64,000 nucleotides of DNA from assembly GCA_964594775.1 (NCBI GenBank), contig CAZQNO010000008.1:1-64000 (forward strand), given 5' to 3'. Source of the stretch: CAYFVU01 sp964594775 (GTDB lineage Bacteria > Spirochaetota > Spirochaetia > DSM-16054 > Sediminispirochaetaceae). Shown here piece after piece: positions 17,978-26,776 of this stretch. The notes under the pieces were generated by a model. The model was not told the DNA's origin, did no database searches, and saw nothing but the letters and a program-made list of their open reading frames with translations. Position 1 is the first letter of the stretch. Each line of letters begins with the position of its first letter. The position numbers and the translations under genes were made by a program.

Positions 17978-18502
17978 TCACTTGCCCGCGAAATCTTTGT
18001 ACAGCATGCTCGTTTGAATTTCCCGGTTGCCCTGGTACTTGCCCTCGGCGTACTCTTGGTGGTCGGGAGAGATTTCGTGGTAGTAGATCTGGCAGATCTC
18101 GATGTGCGGATAAATGACGATGGGCTGGACGCAGAAGATCTCCAGAGTCCAGTAGCCCTTGAAACCGACGTCGCCGAATCCGGCGGTCACGTGAATGAAG
18201 AGCCCGAGCCTGCCCACCGAGGAGCGGCCCTCGAGCATCGGGACGGCGTTGTGGGTCTCGGTGTACTCCACCGTCCGTCCGAGGTAGAGCCTTCCCGGCT
18301 CCAGGTGCAGTCCTTCCGGAGGGATCTTCAGTTCATCGGCTTTGTTGTCTACCCGCATGTCCAGTTCGCTGCTGCGGTAGACGAGGAGGCGGTTGTGGAG
18401 ACGGAGATTGTAGCTGTTGGGATTGAGCTGAGAGGCTTCGAAGGGATCGATAACGATGTCGCCGCCGAGCCGCTTTTCGATTTCCCGTCCCGAGAGAATC
18501 AT
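17978..18502 (-). CDS. dcd: dCTP deaminase
   Basis: A 174-residue protein. Start at the ATG 18502 with GGAGG 5 nt upstream; the longer open frame upstream is low-quality sequence. MILSGREIEKRL, DPFEASQLNPNSYNLRL and the active-site block EGRSSVGRLGLFIHVTAG are characteristic of Dcd, which deaminates dCTP to dUTP for dTMP synthesis. Length fits the monofunctional family or the related bifunctional deaminase/dUTPase; the sequence alone does not settle which. Divergent from the HD-domain gene. Confidence 0.93.
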   Translation of the reverse strand: MILSGREIEKRLGGDIVIDPFEASQLNPNSYNLRLHNRLLVYRSSELDMRVDNKADELKIPPEGLHLEPGRLYLGRTVEYTETHNAVPMLEGRSSVGRLGLFIHVTAGFGDVGFKGYWTLEIFCVQPIVIYPHIEICQIYYHEISPDHQEYAEGKYQGNREIQTSMLYKDFAGK

Positions 18503-18617
18503 GGCAGCCTCCTTTTTCCGGCCGGCCGGTGTGCCGCATGTATCGGGCTGTGCCCCTGCAGTGCCCCGGCTCCGGCAGTCGGGCAAGTGTAGCGCGAAAT
18601 CTCTTTCTGTGCAACTT

Positions 18618-18655
18618 CCCGCGCAGGGGCGGGGGGCGGCCCGCCCCTGCGCGGG
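18618..18655. repeat. 16-bp perfect GC-rich inverted repeat in a divergent intergenic region
   Basis: Arms at 18618-18633 and 18640-18655 (CCCGCGCAGGGGCGGG and its exact complement) are separated by 6 nt. It lies between dcd (minus) and the HD-domain gene (plus), 20 bp upstream of that gene's predicted -35 box, and is followed by T-rich sequence on the plus strand. It could be a terminator-like insulator or a cruciform/operator. Confidence 0.75.
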
Positions 18656-18675
18656 GCAGCTTTTACGCTTTTTTC

Positions 18676-18705
18676 TTGAAATCCGGCAGCCGCCGGCGGT
18701 ATCTT
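18676..18705 (+). promoter_or_regulatory. Promoter with -10 ending 6 nt before ATG (leaderless type)
   Basis: TTGAAA at 18676-18681, 18-bp spacer, TATCTT at 18700-18705, then 6 nt to the ATG at 18712. There is no Shine-Dalgarno before that ATG, so the transcript is predicted to begin at the start codon. Confidence 0.55.
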
Positions 18706-18711
18706 ATCGGT

Positions 18712-20058
18712 ATGAAACTCTTGAAAAGGCTCGAATACGCAGGCTTTCCCTCCTATCTCGCGGCCTTTTCCGCCCTCGAGCGCTATTTCGATTTACCCGC
18801 CGGTCCCGTGGCCCTTGTGGAGACCGAGGGAAGCATAGTGGACCTTAGCAGGCTCTTCGAGAATGTTTCCTTTTTAGGGACTTCAGCCTACGATGCCGTA
18901 GTGGAAAAAGACGGAGAGATGCTGCTCTTTCGCTGTATCGACGAGGAAGACGTTTATGGCGGAGGGACCCTTGGGGCGGCGTTCGAATACGCGAACGGTC
19001 CGTACCCGCGAAGCTGCGATCTCGATTTTTCCCAGGCTGCGCCTGCCGTGCGAGATACAAGGGCCCCATTCGGCAGAACCTTTCCTCCGCCGAGCCCGCG
19101 GATTTCCGATATAAAGGATGCCTTTACCCTCCAGGGCTCACTTCTCTACGACATCTCTCGGGGGGCCTTTGTAGACCGTAAGGCTGTCTATTATTCCTTG
19201 CGAGATAAGAGCTTATCTTTACCGGCTGCAGGATTAGCCCGAAAAAGTATTCCGGCACGGAGCGGGTATCCGGTCTTCGAGGCGGCGCTCATCGCTGCGC
19301 GTCTGGGCTATGAGCCTTCCGAGGAGCTTCTCAGTGCCCTCGAGCGGCCGGACACAGCGCCGCCGCTATCGCCGCCGGCGCCAAAAGGGGCGGGAGCGCC
19401 TACAAGAGCGTCCACGGGAGACTCTTCAAAGCTCAGCGCGGCCGAGCAGCGCTTCCTTCTTACCGGCGTGCTCACCGGCAAGTGGACCGGGCGAGGTCTC
19501 GGTCTCTTGAAGCGCAGCGGCTTCATCGACGCCCATTGGCCCCTCCTGGCCCGCATGGGCGGGGTCGATCACGCAAAAGAGCAGCACCCGGAGGGCAATG
19601 TCTGGAACCACACGGTGGAAACCTTCGCCTACCGCAAGCTCCGGGAGCTGCCGCTCTCTCTGGGACTTCTCCTGCACGACTGCGGAAAACCCTTCACCGG
19701 CCCGAAAAACGGGAACGCCTTCGACCGTCATGCGCAGGCGGGGGCCGATAAAGCCCGGGAATTTCTGTCCCGTCTCGGCTACGACGATGAAGTGGTGCGA
19801 AAGGTCGCCTACTTCGTGCGCAACCATATGCTCGCGGCGTATGTGCCGAGAATCCCCTTCCATCGAATCGAAGACGTCCTTGCTTCTCCCCTCTTTCCCG
19901 AGCTTCTTGAATTGTATCGCTGTGATGTATCTTCAACTTTTCGCGGCCCCGACGGCTATTATGAGGCCTGCGCCGCCTACCGGCAGTTTCTCAAAAACAG
20001 AAGAAATCCCTTCCGTTCCGCCGACGGCAGGAAACGGCTCAAGCTCCTGGTGGAATAA
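18712..20058 (+). CDS. HD-domain protein related to CCA tRNA nucleotidyltransferases, with degenerate transferase domain
   Basis: A 448-residue protein. Residues 280-440 match the HD and C-terminal regions of bacterial CCA-adding/poly(A) polymerase family proteins: ARMGGVDHAKEQHPEGNVWNHTVE, then LLLHDCGKPFTG, the metal-binding His-Asp pair. The N-terminal half keeps the family's order (DAFTLQGSLLYDISRGAFVD resembles the RRDFTINAL block) but lacks the GSxxR and DxD catalytic motifs, so it probably cannot transfer nucleotides. It may be a phosphohydrolase or RNA-binding pseudo-transferase. The ATG was chosen by the promoter geometry and domain start; the upstream extension is low-complexity and GC-rich. 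Confidence 0.7.
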   Translation: MKLLKRLEYAGFPSYLAAFSALERYFDLPAGPVALVETEGSIVDLSRLFENVSFLGTSAYDAVVEKDGEMLLFRCIDEEDVYGGGTLGAAFEYANGPYPRSCDLDFSQAAPAVRDTRAPFGRTFPPPSPRISDIKDAFTLQGSLLYDISRGAFVDRKAVYYSLRDKSLSLPAAGLARKSIPARSGYPVFEAALIAARLGYEPSEELLSALERPDTAPPLSPPAPKGAGAPTRASTGDSSKLSAAEQRFLLTGVLTGKWTGRGLGLLKRSGFIDAHWPLLARMGGVDHAKEQHPEGNVWNHTVETFAYRKLRELPLSLGLLLHDCGKPFTGPKNGNAFDRHAQAGADKAREFLSRLGYDDEVVRKVAYFVRNHMLAAYVPRIPFHRIEDVLASPLFPELLELYRCDVSSTFRGPDGYYEACAAYRQFLKNRRNPFRSADGRKRLKLLVE

Positions 20059-20115
20059 AAAAGTGATGGATATTTTACCCGGCTCCTGGTAGTATTATGC
20101 GTACTCGGGAGCAGC

Positions 20116-21492
20116 ATGGCGAGATTACTCTGGACAACATCCTCATACATCCTCACCGTCGTTGTGCTTTCGCTGCTTTTTTCCTGCGGCACCGTCCCGA
20201 AGTCAGGTGACGAGGGAGCCGGAGATGCGGCGCTTGGTGCCGAGGAGGGAAGCGCGGAAGGGAGCGGGACCCCCGACGAGAGACCCGCGGAGGATGGCTC
20301 TTCGTCGAAGGAAGGGGAGACTTTTCCGGCTTCCGCCGCTGCCGCGAAGGAAGGCTCGGCGGCCGCAGGGCCTCTCGGCCTGTCCCGCAGCGAGATCTTC
20401 CTTCAATCCCGCCGCACCATCCCCGACCGGTTTCTCTTTATCGAGAAGGACAAAAGCCCCTTGAACGTCTTTCACGATCTGGATGGAAACGGCTACCGGG
20501 ACGCCCTCTTCCTTTTAGTAGAGAAGGATCCTTCCCTTGTGGAGGGGCTTCCGGAAGCCTCCTTTGACGAAATGGTTCCCAAAGAAGTCTTGGACGAGGT
20601 TTCGCGGATCTACTCCGACGAGGTCAAACGGGTGGACTACTATCTCTCCGTCTTCCTGCAAACCGAAGACGAACTGATTTCGATGTACCGCATCCCTCTC
20701 GGGGCGTGGAAGGTGCTGGAAGATTTTGCGGCCGTCGATATTGTCCGGGGGGCGCAGATGCCCCTCTGTGTGAGCGTGTCTTTTCAGACCGAGGAGGGGC
20801 GGGAACGAATCTGGGTCATTTTCTCGCGCTATAACAAGTTTTCCACCGTCAGCCTCAGCGATACGGTGAGCGAGCTCAACGAGACACGGGACATCGACGG
20901 CGACGGAATTCTCGACATCGTTACCTGGTCGCAGGTCTTCGAAGAGGGCACGGGGTACGAGACCTTTCTCACCTGGCTCAAGTGGAACGGGCGTGCCTAT
21001 GAACAGACCGCCTCGGCGAATGTCGTGCGCGGCTTGAACGCGTTTCTCCGCGATGGCGGACGCCTTCTGCAGGATGCGCGCTGGCAGGAGGCTTTTTCGT
21101 ATCTGATGAATCCCTCGGATTACCGGCGTCTCCGCCGGGAGGGCTACGGTCCGCAGCGGATCTTCGCTCTTCTTTTTCCCGAAATGGAGGAGACGGAGGG
21201 AGCGGCGGAGGAAGCAGGCGCGGCGATGTCCGATCCGGTGGAGATGATAGAAGCCGCCGTCGCGCAAGAGGGTCAGGCGGCCCGACCCTTTCAATTGGTA
21301 GTCTTTCCGCGGATCATGGAGAATCCCTTTCGCCGGCAGGTCGAGGCGGGAGACGGACCGCCCTACCGTATTCGTTTGACGGTACGGTTCGGCACCGCCG
21401 ACGGACAAACCTTTGTGCGGCGCTGCACGGTCCAGATGCAGGAGAATCCCTTTGGGCCTTCACAGTTCTTCCTCGTACCTGCAGCATATTGA
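20116..21492 (+). CDS. Lipoprotein with calcium-loop-like motifs, unknown function
   Basis: A 458-residue predicted lipoprotein: hydrophobic signal then LLFSC-G at about residues 20-25 as lipobox. A Ser/Glu/Ala-rich linker follows (residues 30-95). The folded part contains DLDGNGYRD and DIDGDGILD, Asp-rich loops like those of EF-hand, dockerin or FG-GAP/VCBS repeats, so it may bind calcium. No family recognised. GGGAG lies 5 nt before the ATG. It sits between the HD-domain gene and murA, same strand, with a possible TATTAT -10 box at 20093-20098. Confidence 0.75.
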   Translation: MARLLWTTSSYILTVVVLSLLFSCGTVPKSGDEGAGDAALGAEEGSAEGSGTPDERPAEDGSSSKEGETFPASAAAAKEGSAAAGPLGLSRSEIFLQSRRTIPDRFLFIEKDKSPLNVFHDLDGNGYRDALFLLVEKDPSLVEGLPEASFDEMVPKEVLDEVSRIYSDEVKRVDYYLSVFLQTEDELISMYRIPLGAWKVLEDFAAVDIVRGAQMPLCVSVSFQTEEGRERIWVIFSRYNKFSTVSLSDTVSELNETRDIDGDGILDIVTWSQVFEEGTGYETFLTWLKWNGRAYEQTASANVVRGLNAFLRDGGRLLQDARWQEAFSYLMNPSDYRRLRREGYGPQRIFALLFPEMEETEGAAEEAGAAMSDPVEMIEAAVAQEGQAARPFQLVVFPRIMENPFRRQVEAGDGPPYRIRLTVRFGTADGQTFVRRCTVQMQENPFGPSQFFLVPAAY

Positions 21493-21517
21493 AGTATGGC
21501 CCCACATGGGGTAGAGT
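21489..21517 (+). promoter_or_regulatory. Promoter of murA, leaderless geometry
   Basis: TTGAAG at 21489-21494, 17-bp spacer, TAGAGT at 21512-21517, 6 nt to the murA ATG at 21524. The spacer contains CCCC-ACAT-GGGG. No usable Shine-Dalgarno. Confidence 0.5.
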
Positions 21518-21523
21518 TTAAGC

Positions 21524-22855
21524 ATGAACACTTACGAAGTAGAGGGAAGCTTTCCCATAAAGGGGAAGATCAAGGCGGGAGGTAATAAAAACTCCGCCCT
21601 TCCGTGTATCGCCGCGGCCATTCTCACCGACGAAGAGGTGATTCTGAGAAATATTCCCGCCATCGAAGATGTGCGGGTCATGCTGGACATTTTTCAGAAA
21701 CTCGGCGGCAGCAGTGAACAGATCGATCCAAACTCCTACCGCCTCAAGGCGAAAGACATCCAGTCTCACGAGGTCCCCGCGGAAATCGCTAAGCATATCC
21801 GTGCATCGATTCTCTTTGCCGGGCCCCTTCTCGCCCGAACGGGAAGGGTGCATCTGCCGCCTCCGGGGGGAGACGTTATCGGCCGCCGCCGCCTGGACAC
21901 CCACTTTCTCGCCTTCAGTACCCTGGGGGTAAGGGTGGAGGTCGACGGTCTCTTCAAACTTTCAGCGGAAAAGCTGGTGGGCGGGGACATCTTTCTCGAC
22001 GAAGCCTCGGTCACGGCCACGGAGAACGCCCTCATGGCCGCCGCATCGGCCTCCGGAAAGACGGTTATTCGTAACGCCGCCAGCGAACCCCACGTGCAGG
22101 ACCTTTGCCGGCTTCTCTCGGCGATGGGTGCACGCATAGAGGGCATAGGTTCGAATATCCTCACCATCCACGGAAGCAGCGGCCTGAAGGGGGCCGATTT
22201 TACCATCGGGCCCGACTTTATGGAGGTCGGCAGCTACATCGGTCTTACCGCCGTCACCGGGGGTGAGCTGGAAATAGAAGACGCGGGACCCGAACACCTG
22301 AGAATGACCCGCATGGCCTTTGGGAAACTGGGTATTCATTGGGAGTCCGACGGCGACACGATCTTTATTCCCTCCGGGCAAACCCTGCGGGTCGTGCCGG
22401 AGTTAGGCGGAATGATTCCCAAGATCGACGACGCCCCCTGGCCGGGTTTCCCGGCGGACCTGACGAGCATCATCACGGTGGTGGCCACGCAGGTAGAGGG
22501 GACGGTTCTCATTCACGAAAAGATGTTCGAATCGCGGATGTTCTTCGTCGATAAACTGATAGGCATGGGAGCCCGGATCATCCTCTGCGACCCGCACCGG
22601 GCGGTGGTCAGCGGACCCTCGCGGCTTCGGGGGGACGAACTGGTCTCTCCGGATGTGCGTGCAGGCATGGCGATGGTAATCGCCGCCCTCTGTGCCGAAG
22701 GCAAGAGTGTAATCCAGAACGTCTACCAGATCGAGCGGGGCTATGAGGACCTCATCGGCCGTCTGCGCTCCCTCGGCGCCCGCATCACCCGAAGCGATGC
22801 CCCCCGGCATCCCGTCGGCGCCGCGCCGGGGTACGGGCCCTCTCAAGACGGGTAG
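21524..22855 (+). CDS. murA: UDP-N-acetylglucosamine 1-carboxyvinyltransferase
   Basis: A 443-residue enolpyruvyl transferase catalysing the first committed step of peptidoglycan synthesis. AGGNKNSALP (Lys22) forms the N-terminal active-site loop, and AWTENALMAAA-like TATENALMAAA and RGYEDLIGRLRSLGA are family marks. In the flexible loop LPPPGGDVIGRRRLD, Asp117 takes the place of the Cys (Cys115 in E. coli) that is alkylated by fosfomycin; that substitution is known from mycobacteria, chlamydiae and Borrelia and makes the enzyme intrinsically resistant. It appears to be transcribed from its own leaderless-type promoter. Confidence 0.95.
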   Translation: MNTYEVEGSFPIKGKIKAGGNKNSALPCIAAAILTDEEVILRNIPAIEDVRVMLDIFQKLGGSSEQIDPNSYRLKAKDIQSHEVPAEIAKHIRASILFAGPLLARTGRVHLPPPGGDVIGRRRLDTHFLAFSTLGVRVEVDGLFKLSAEKLVGGDIFLDEASVTATENALMAAASASGKTVIRNAASEPHVQDLCRLLSAMGARIEGIGSNILTIHGSSGLKGADFTIGPDFMEVGSYIGLTAVTGGELEIEDAGPEHLRMTRMAFGKLGIHWESDGDTIFIPSGQTLRVVPELGGMIPKIDDAPWPGFPADLTSIITVVATQVEGTVLIHEKMFESRMFFVDKLIGMGARIILCDPHRAVVSGPSRLRGDELVSPDVRAGMAMVIAALCAEGKSVIQNVYQIERGYEDLIGRLRSLGARITRSDAPRHPVGAAPGYGPSQDG

Positions 22856-22871
22856 CGATCGTCCTTTAACT

Positions 22872-23657
22872 CTAGTGTTCCCGTTCCCGCATGACAGCTT
22901 CATAGGCCTTCCGGATTTTCACGAAGGCCTCTTCGGCGGCTTTTTTCTGCTCGTCCTCCAGGGCGTAAAGTCCGTCGGGATGGAACTCGGCGGCCAGAGA
23001 GCGGAAGACCCGCTTGATCTCCTGCGTCGGAGTGTCCGCGTCGACTCCCAGGAGGCGGTAGCTCTCTTCGTCTTTCTCGGCAAAGATGTAGTAAGCCGGC
23101 TGCTCCAATTCCGGAGGAACACCGAGGCGGGAGCTCAGCCGTTGAATCTCCGTCCTTGTTCCGGCCCCCACGGGACCGAAGAGCGAAGCGGCCTGGTAGA
23201 AGCTCTGCAGAAGGGCGAATTGCTCCGGCGGGTCATCGAAACGGAGAGTCCCGGATATTTCCGGCAGGTCCTCCCCGGCGGCATATGTGGAAATGACGGC
23301 ATCGCAGGCCGCCGCACCCGAGGCCGAGAGAGCGAAGTTCCGGTGGAGCCGCTGCCTGATGATCTCGACTTCCGGATCGTCGAGAGAAGAGCCCTCTGCT
23401 CCGGGCCGCTCCTTCTTTGCCGTTTCTGCCGCGCGCAGCACCGCGGCGGCGGCGGCGCGGATTCTCCCGAGGGGACTCTCGTCGACGACGCTGCGGTCTT
23501 GGAAGATTCTGTCCAACAGACAGCCGGCGAGAAATCCGAAAATCAAACCGAATACCCGCAGTCCCGCGATGAGCCCGATGAGAGGTCCGAGAATTTTCCC
23601 GCTGTGAGGACAAAGCCGGTTCTTCCACCAGCCGGTCGCTTCGGTAAAAAAGCTCAT
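22872..23657 (-). CDS. DjlA-like co-chaperone with TerB-like and C-terminal J domain
   Basis: A 261-residue protein. Residues 15-50 form a Gly-rich hydrophobic segment (GKILGPLIGLIAGLRVFGLIFGFLAG) like the unusual membrane anchor of DjlA. Residues 60-185 are helical and in the position of the TerB domain. Residues 195-258 are a J domain with the required HPD (AAEFHPDGLY), so it should stimulate DnaK at the membrane. It is the last gene of a minus-strand trio and overlaps the preceding one by 4 nt, hinting that it serves folding or assembly of the two membrane proteins. Confidence 0.8.
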   Translation of the reverse strand: MSFFTEATGWWKNRLCPHSGKILGPLIGLIAGLRVFGLIFGFLAGCLLDRIFQDRSVVDESPLGRIRAAAAAVLRAAETAKKERPGAEGSSLDDPEVEIIRQRLHRNFALSASGAAACDAVISTYAAGEDLPEISGTLRFDDPPEQFALLQSFYQAASLFGPVGAGTRTEIQRLSSRLGVPPELEQPAYYIFAEKDEESYRLLGVDADTPTQEIKRVFRSLAAEFHPDGLYALEDEQKKAAEEAFVKIRKAYEAVMREREH

Positions 23658-25429
23658 GATTCGCGGTAGCGGACGCAGTAAAAAATTGCCAAAAAGAGAA
23701 TTAGTCCCTGAAGGACGAGGAAGAGCGAGAGCCCCAAAGCGAATCCGCCGAAATTGAGCAGACCCGCGAAGATGAGGCGGTGGCCGAATACATAGAAGCT
23801 GATGAGATAGTCTAGCAAAAAGGGAACGAAAAGGAGGGAGGGATAGAGAAAAACGGGAACGCCGTCCTTTCGGGGGCGAAAGCGGAGGCCGATCCCCACG
23901 CCCAGAAGACTCAGCACGAGGATGAGGAAGGGCCCTAAGAGACGCATGAGCGTTATCAGCTGGATTTTACTGCGGGGATGATGATACACTTCATACTTTT
24001 TCTCTAGAATAAAGAGGTCCAGAAGGCTGAGACGTTCGAAGAAGTCATGGTCCCGGCTCAATCTCAACAGATCGCTCAATGGTGCCGAGCTGCGGTAGAC
24101 GTTCTTGAGAGGGCCGGAAAGAGCCTCAAAATCCTCTCCTTCCTCCGTCCCGCTGAGGGAAAACTGCGGCTTTATCTCGATCTCGTCATTATACCGGTCG
24201 ATACCGCGAAAAATAAAGAGGGAGTAGGGATCTCCGCCTTCGGAAATCCTCGATGAGAGCTTGGCGTACTGCGCCCTGATATGGCTGGATCGCGAAATCC
24301 CTCCTTCGGGGCTAGGGGAAAAGTGCAGGACCTCTACATCGTGCAGCCAGACAGCTCTCCCGTCCCGTACGAGTTTCCCGATATAGACGATTTGTGTGTC
24401 GCCGGTGATTCCCTTCGGTTCGGCGTAGATGATCGAAGGTGTTCCGGGCAGCGTGTCCGTTTCTCTGGCATCCTCGATAAAAAATGAGACATTCCTGGCC
24501 TGTAGACGACTTTCTTCCAGATACTCCTTCACATCCGGGTCTTCCGGGGCTTTTTCATTGAGCCGGTGAAAGAGGTAGTAAGCCTCCACCGGCCGCCCCT
24601 CCTGCAGGGCTTCGTAGCCCCTGAGTTTTTCCCGGTAGATCTTGTACAACTGCTCCTCGTCGCGGCTCGGTGCCATCGTGCCGATGCGGTCCCAGGCCTT
24701 GGCGGCCAGCCTTCTGGCGTCTTCCCTGTCCGGCTCGAGCTTGACGGCCATTTGGGCGAGGAAGTGGGCGGTAAACGGGTCTTCATCTTCGAGGGCCGCG
24801 CTGCCTCTTTCCATCAGCTCCACGGCGGTGAGGTTTTGAAGTTCTCTTCGGGCTATAAAGGGTTTTTCTTTCTTCTCCTTCTTCTCTTCTCCCTGCGTGA
24901 GACTCAAGCTCCCCTCGATGACTTCGAGCCTGCCGCCTATTTCGGCATCTTCCTCTACGATGGAGAGGTAGTTGCGGTAATAGCGGGCAGCCTCCTCCCT
25001 CTCTTCTCTTGTCTCGGCCTGTTCCGCCTTTTCCATAAACTCCCCCGCCAGACGGCTGAGGTAGAGGCGATTGAACCGGTCTCGATAGAGCCGGGGCTTG
25101 AGGCCGATGTCGAGGGCCGTATAGAGGAGGGTAAAGAGGATAAACAGCACCATCAAACGGCCTATGAGGCGGGGCAGGCTGTCGGCGCCGGAGGAGATGC
25201 CTGCGCCGGCGCGCATTGTGGCGAAGGCCATTATTACGGCGGAGATAATTACCGTCGGAAGCGCTTCGATGAGGAGTCTGAGCGCTTCTTCGAAGAGCCA
25301 GGCCGCTCGAAACTGGGGGAGAAGCTGGTCCGCCGGATATTCGAGGGCGGTAATGACGATAAAAAACAGATAGGCGGCGGCGGTCAAACCGAGAGTGAAG
25401 AACAGACTTCGGCGGACGACGGAACTCAT
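23654..25429 (-). CDS. Membrane protein with large TPR-like periplasmic region, LptF/LptG-like topology
   Basis: A 591-residue protein not recognised with certainty. It has three N-terminal hydrophobic segments (residues 8-30, 50-72, 90-110), a long helical soluble part rich in charged residues with TPR-like spacing (for example the region with AAKAWDRIGT and YEALQEGRPVEAYYLFHRL), a beta-rich region at 345-440, and three to four C-terminal hydrophobic segments from about 490. That N-3TM / soluble / C-3TM order is the LptF/LptG layout, here with a TPR insert. Paired with a similar but smaller neighbour. Transport role is inference. Confidence 0.7.
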   Translation of the reverse strand: MSSVVRRSLFFTLGLTAAAYLFFIVITALEYPADQLLPQFRAAWLFEEALRLLIEALPTVIISAVIMAFATMRAGAGISSGADSLPRLIGRLMVLFILFTLLYTALDIGLKPRLYRDRFNRLYLSRLAGEFMEKAEQAETREEREEAARYYRNYLSIVEEDAEIGGRLEVIEGSLSLTQGEEKKEKKEKPFIARRELQNLTAVELMERGSAALEDEDPFTAHFLAQMAVKLEPDREDARRLAAKAWDRIGTMAPSRDEEQLYKIYREKLRGYEALQEGRPVEAYYLFHRLNEKAPEDPDVKEYLEESRLQARNVSFFIEDARETDTLPGTPSIIYAEPKGITGDTQIVYIGKLVRDGRAVWLHDVEVLHFSPSPEGGISRSSHIRAQYAKLSSRISEGGDPYSLFIFRGIDRYNDEIEIKPQFSLSGTEEGEDFEALSGPLKNVYRSSAPLSDLLRLSRDHDFFERLSLLDLFILEKKYEVYHHPRSKIQLITLMRLLGPFLILVLSLLGVGIGLRFRPRKDGVPVFLYPSLLFVPFLLDYLISFYVFGHRLIFAGLLNFGGFALGLSLFLVLQGLILFLAIFYCVRYRES

Positions 25430-26421
25430 TACCTGCCTCCCTCTTTGCTGCCGAGGTGAAAGGCTATTCCCCAGAAAAGAAAGAGAAAGGAAGCGGTGAG
25501 TAAAATGATCGATGGGAGGAGAGGAAGGTACTTTTCCATCGAGACCGCAAAGAGCATTGCTTCAACTGCATCGCCAATGGAGAGGCGATGCAGTAAAAAA
25601 AACACCCGCATAAGCAAGAGGCCGAGCAGGGCATTGAAGAGGGGCCAGGAGCTGGTACGGATAAAGGACCATCCGCTGATGATAAAGAGGATGTGCAGAG
25701 CCATGGCTCCGATGAAGAGAAGAAAAGAGTTCTCTCTCAGTCCGGTAAGAGAGCGGGTGATCATCCCTATCTCCTCTCCTATGCGCCGCACGGAAACGGG
25801 AGTCTCGAGGGAGGAGACCGGACCCGATGCGTCTTCTCCGAGGGGAATCGCATCCCGTCCTCCTTCAGGGTCTTCCAAAATGAGCTCGCCCTGGGTGAAG
25901 TAGAAGGTACCGCTGCGGTACAGGCTGAGAACCTGCTTCTCCTCCGCTTCTCTGTTATTCGGCGAAATGAGCGCAACGGGACCGAAGACGGGAAGGTCGG
26001 CGTCACTGTAGCGAATCGTCTCTCCGTAAAAAAGGTATTCGCTGAGGGGGTAGAGGTATCCGGCCCGGTAGGGGGAGCTGATGGGCGGACCTTCTTCATT
26101 GCTCTGCATTTCCGAGCTCAGAATGAAGAGGCCGGCATAGAGAAAAAAGGAAAAGAAAAAGGCAGAGAGGGCGGCGGGCAGGCCTATCCGTGATCGTCTG
26201 CGCTGGGTGAGCAGCAGGAAGAAGAGAGAAATGACGGTAGAGGCGACGACGATGGAAGGCAGAGCGTCGACGATATGGGGCAGAAGCACCGATGCTCCTA
26301 ATTCGTTCACCGCGTGAGAGGCTCCTATCCAATAATAGACCGTCGAGAGGGCGGTAAAGAGAGAGAAGATTGCGATAAACAGGACCGCGTACACGGGGAG
26401 CACCAATAGGGCCGCTTTCAC
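25429..26421 (-). CDS. Membrane protein, LptF/LptG-like topology, unknown function
   Basis: A 330-residue protein starting at GTG, with GAGG nearby. Three hydrophobic N-terminal segments (6-28, 45-70, 80-105), a soluble beta-rich domain at 110-225, then four hydrophobic C-terminal segments. The same plan as the downstream 591-residue protein, with which it shares one base of overlap, suggests the two form a heterodimer like permease pairs. No sequence motif secures the family. Confidence 0.7.
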   Translation of the reverse strand: MKAALLVLPVYAVLFIAIFSLFTALSTVYYWIGASHAVNELGASVLLPHIVDALPSIVVASTVISLFFLLLTQRRRSRIGLPAALSAFFFSFFLYAGLFILSSEMQSNEEGPPISSPYRAGYLYPLSEYLFYGETIRYSDADLPVFGPVALISPNNREAEEKQVLSLYRSGTFYFTQGELILEDPEGGRDAIPLGEDASGPVSSLETPVSVRRIGEEIGMITRSLTGLRENSFLLFIGAMALHILFIISGWSFIRTSSWPLFNALLGLLLMRVFFLLHRLSIGDAVEAMLFAVSMEKYLPLLPSIILLTASFLFLFWGIAFHLGSKEGGR

Positions 26422-26776
26422 TCCACTACCTCACATTGCGCTAATAGTATCATGGCGCCGATAAAAGGGCAACAATCAAAAGGATCTTTGCTAGGCGGGC
26501 GGATTCCCGTACCCGCAGTTCCCGCCGCTTTTTCAGATCCCTCTACTACGGCAGCCAAACCTTCTCAGCCGGCCGTCCGAAAATCTGCAAATTTATCCAC
26601 AACTAATCCACAAGAGGAGTCTACATGCATGAATAGTATATTCAATAAAAAAAATTGAAAAACCCCGCCCGCAGACCTCTTTTCACCTTGACAGCTACAC
26701 AGATGTATAGGCAACAGTGGTATATCCATGAGTGAGTAGAGAGCGGGAAACGCGGGTTCCGGTTTTTATGCACAAC
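26422..26776. other. 355-bp gene-free region with DnaA boxes and an AT-rich stretch
   Basis: No convincing gene in either strand. It contains two DnaA-box-like nonamers (26593-26601 TTATCCACA, 26604-26612 TAATCCACA), an AT-rich run at 26631-26658, and TTATGCACA at 26766-26774; a fourth box, TTATCCACA, lies at 26777-26785 at the very 3' end of the next gene. This is the arrangement of a replication origin or of a DnaA-regulated/titration site, though dnaA and dnaN are not in the window. Confidence 0.5.
26444..26472 (-). promoter_or_regulatory. Promoter of the membrane-protein/DjlA operon
   Basis: Reading on the minus strand: TTGCCC (26467-26472), 17-bp spacer, TACTAT (26444-26449), about 22 nt upstream of the GTG at 26421 with GAGG in between. 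Confidence 0.45.

Noticed and set aside
26452..26658. 68-codon plus-strand frame in the DnaA-box region
   Set aside because: Low-complexity Ser/Thr/Pro composition, no binding site, interrupted signals; region is better explained as non-coding.
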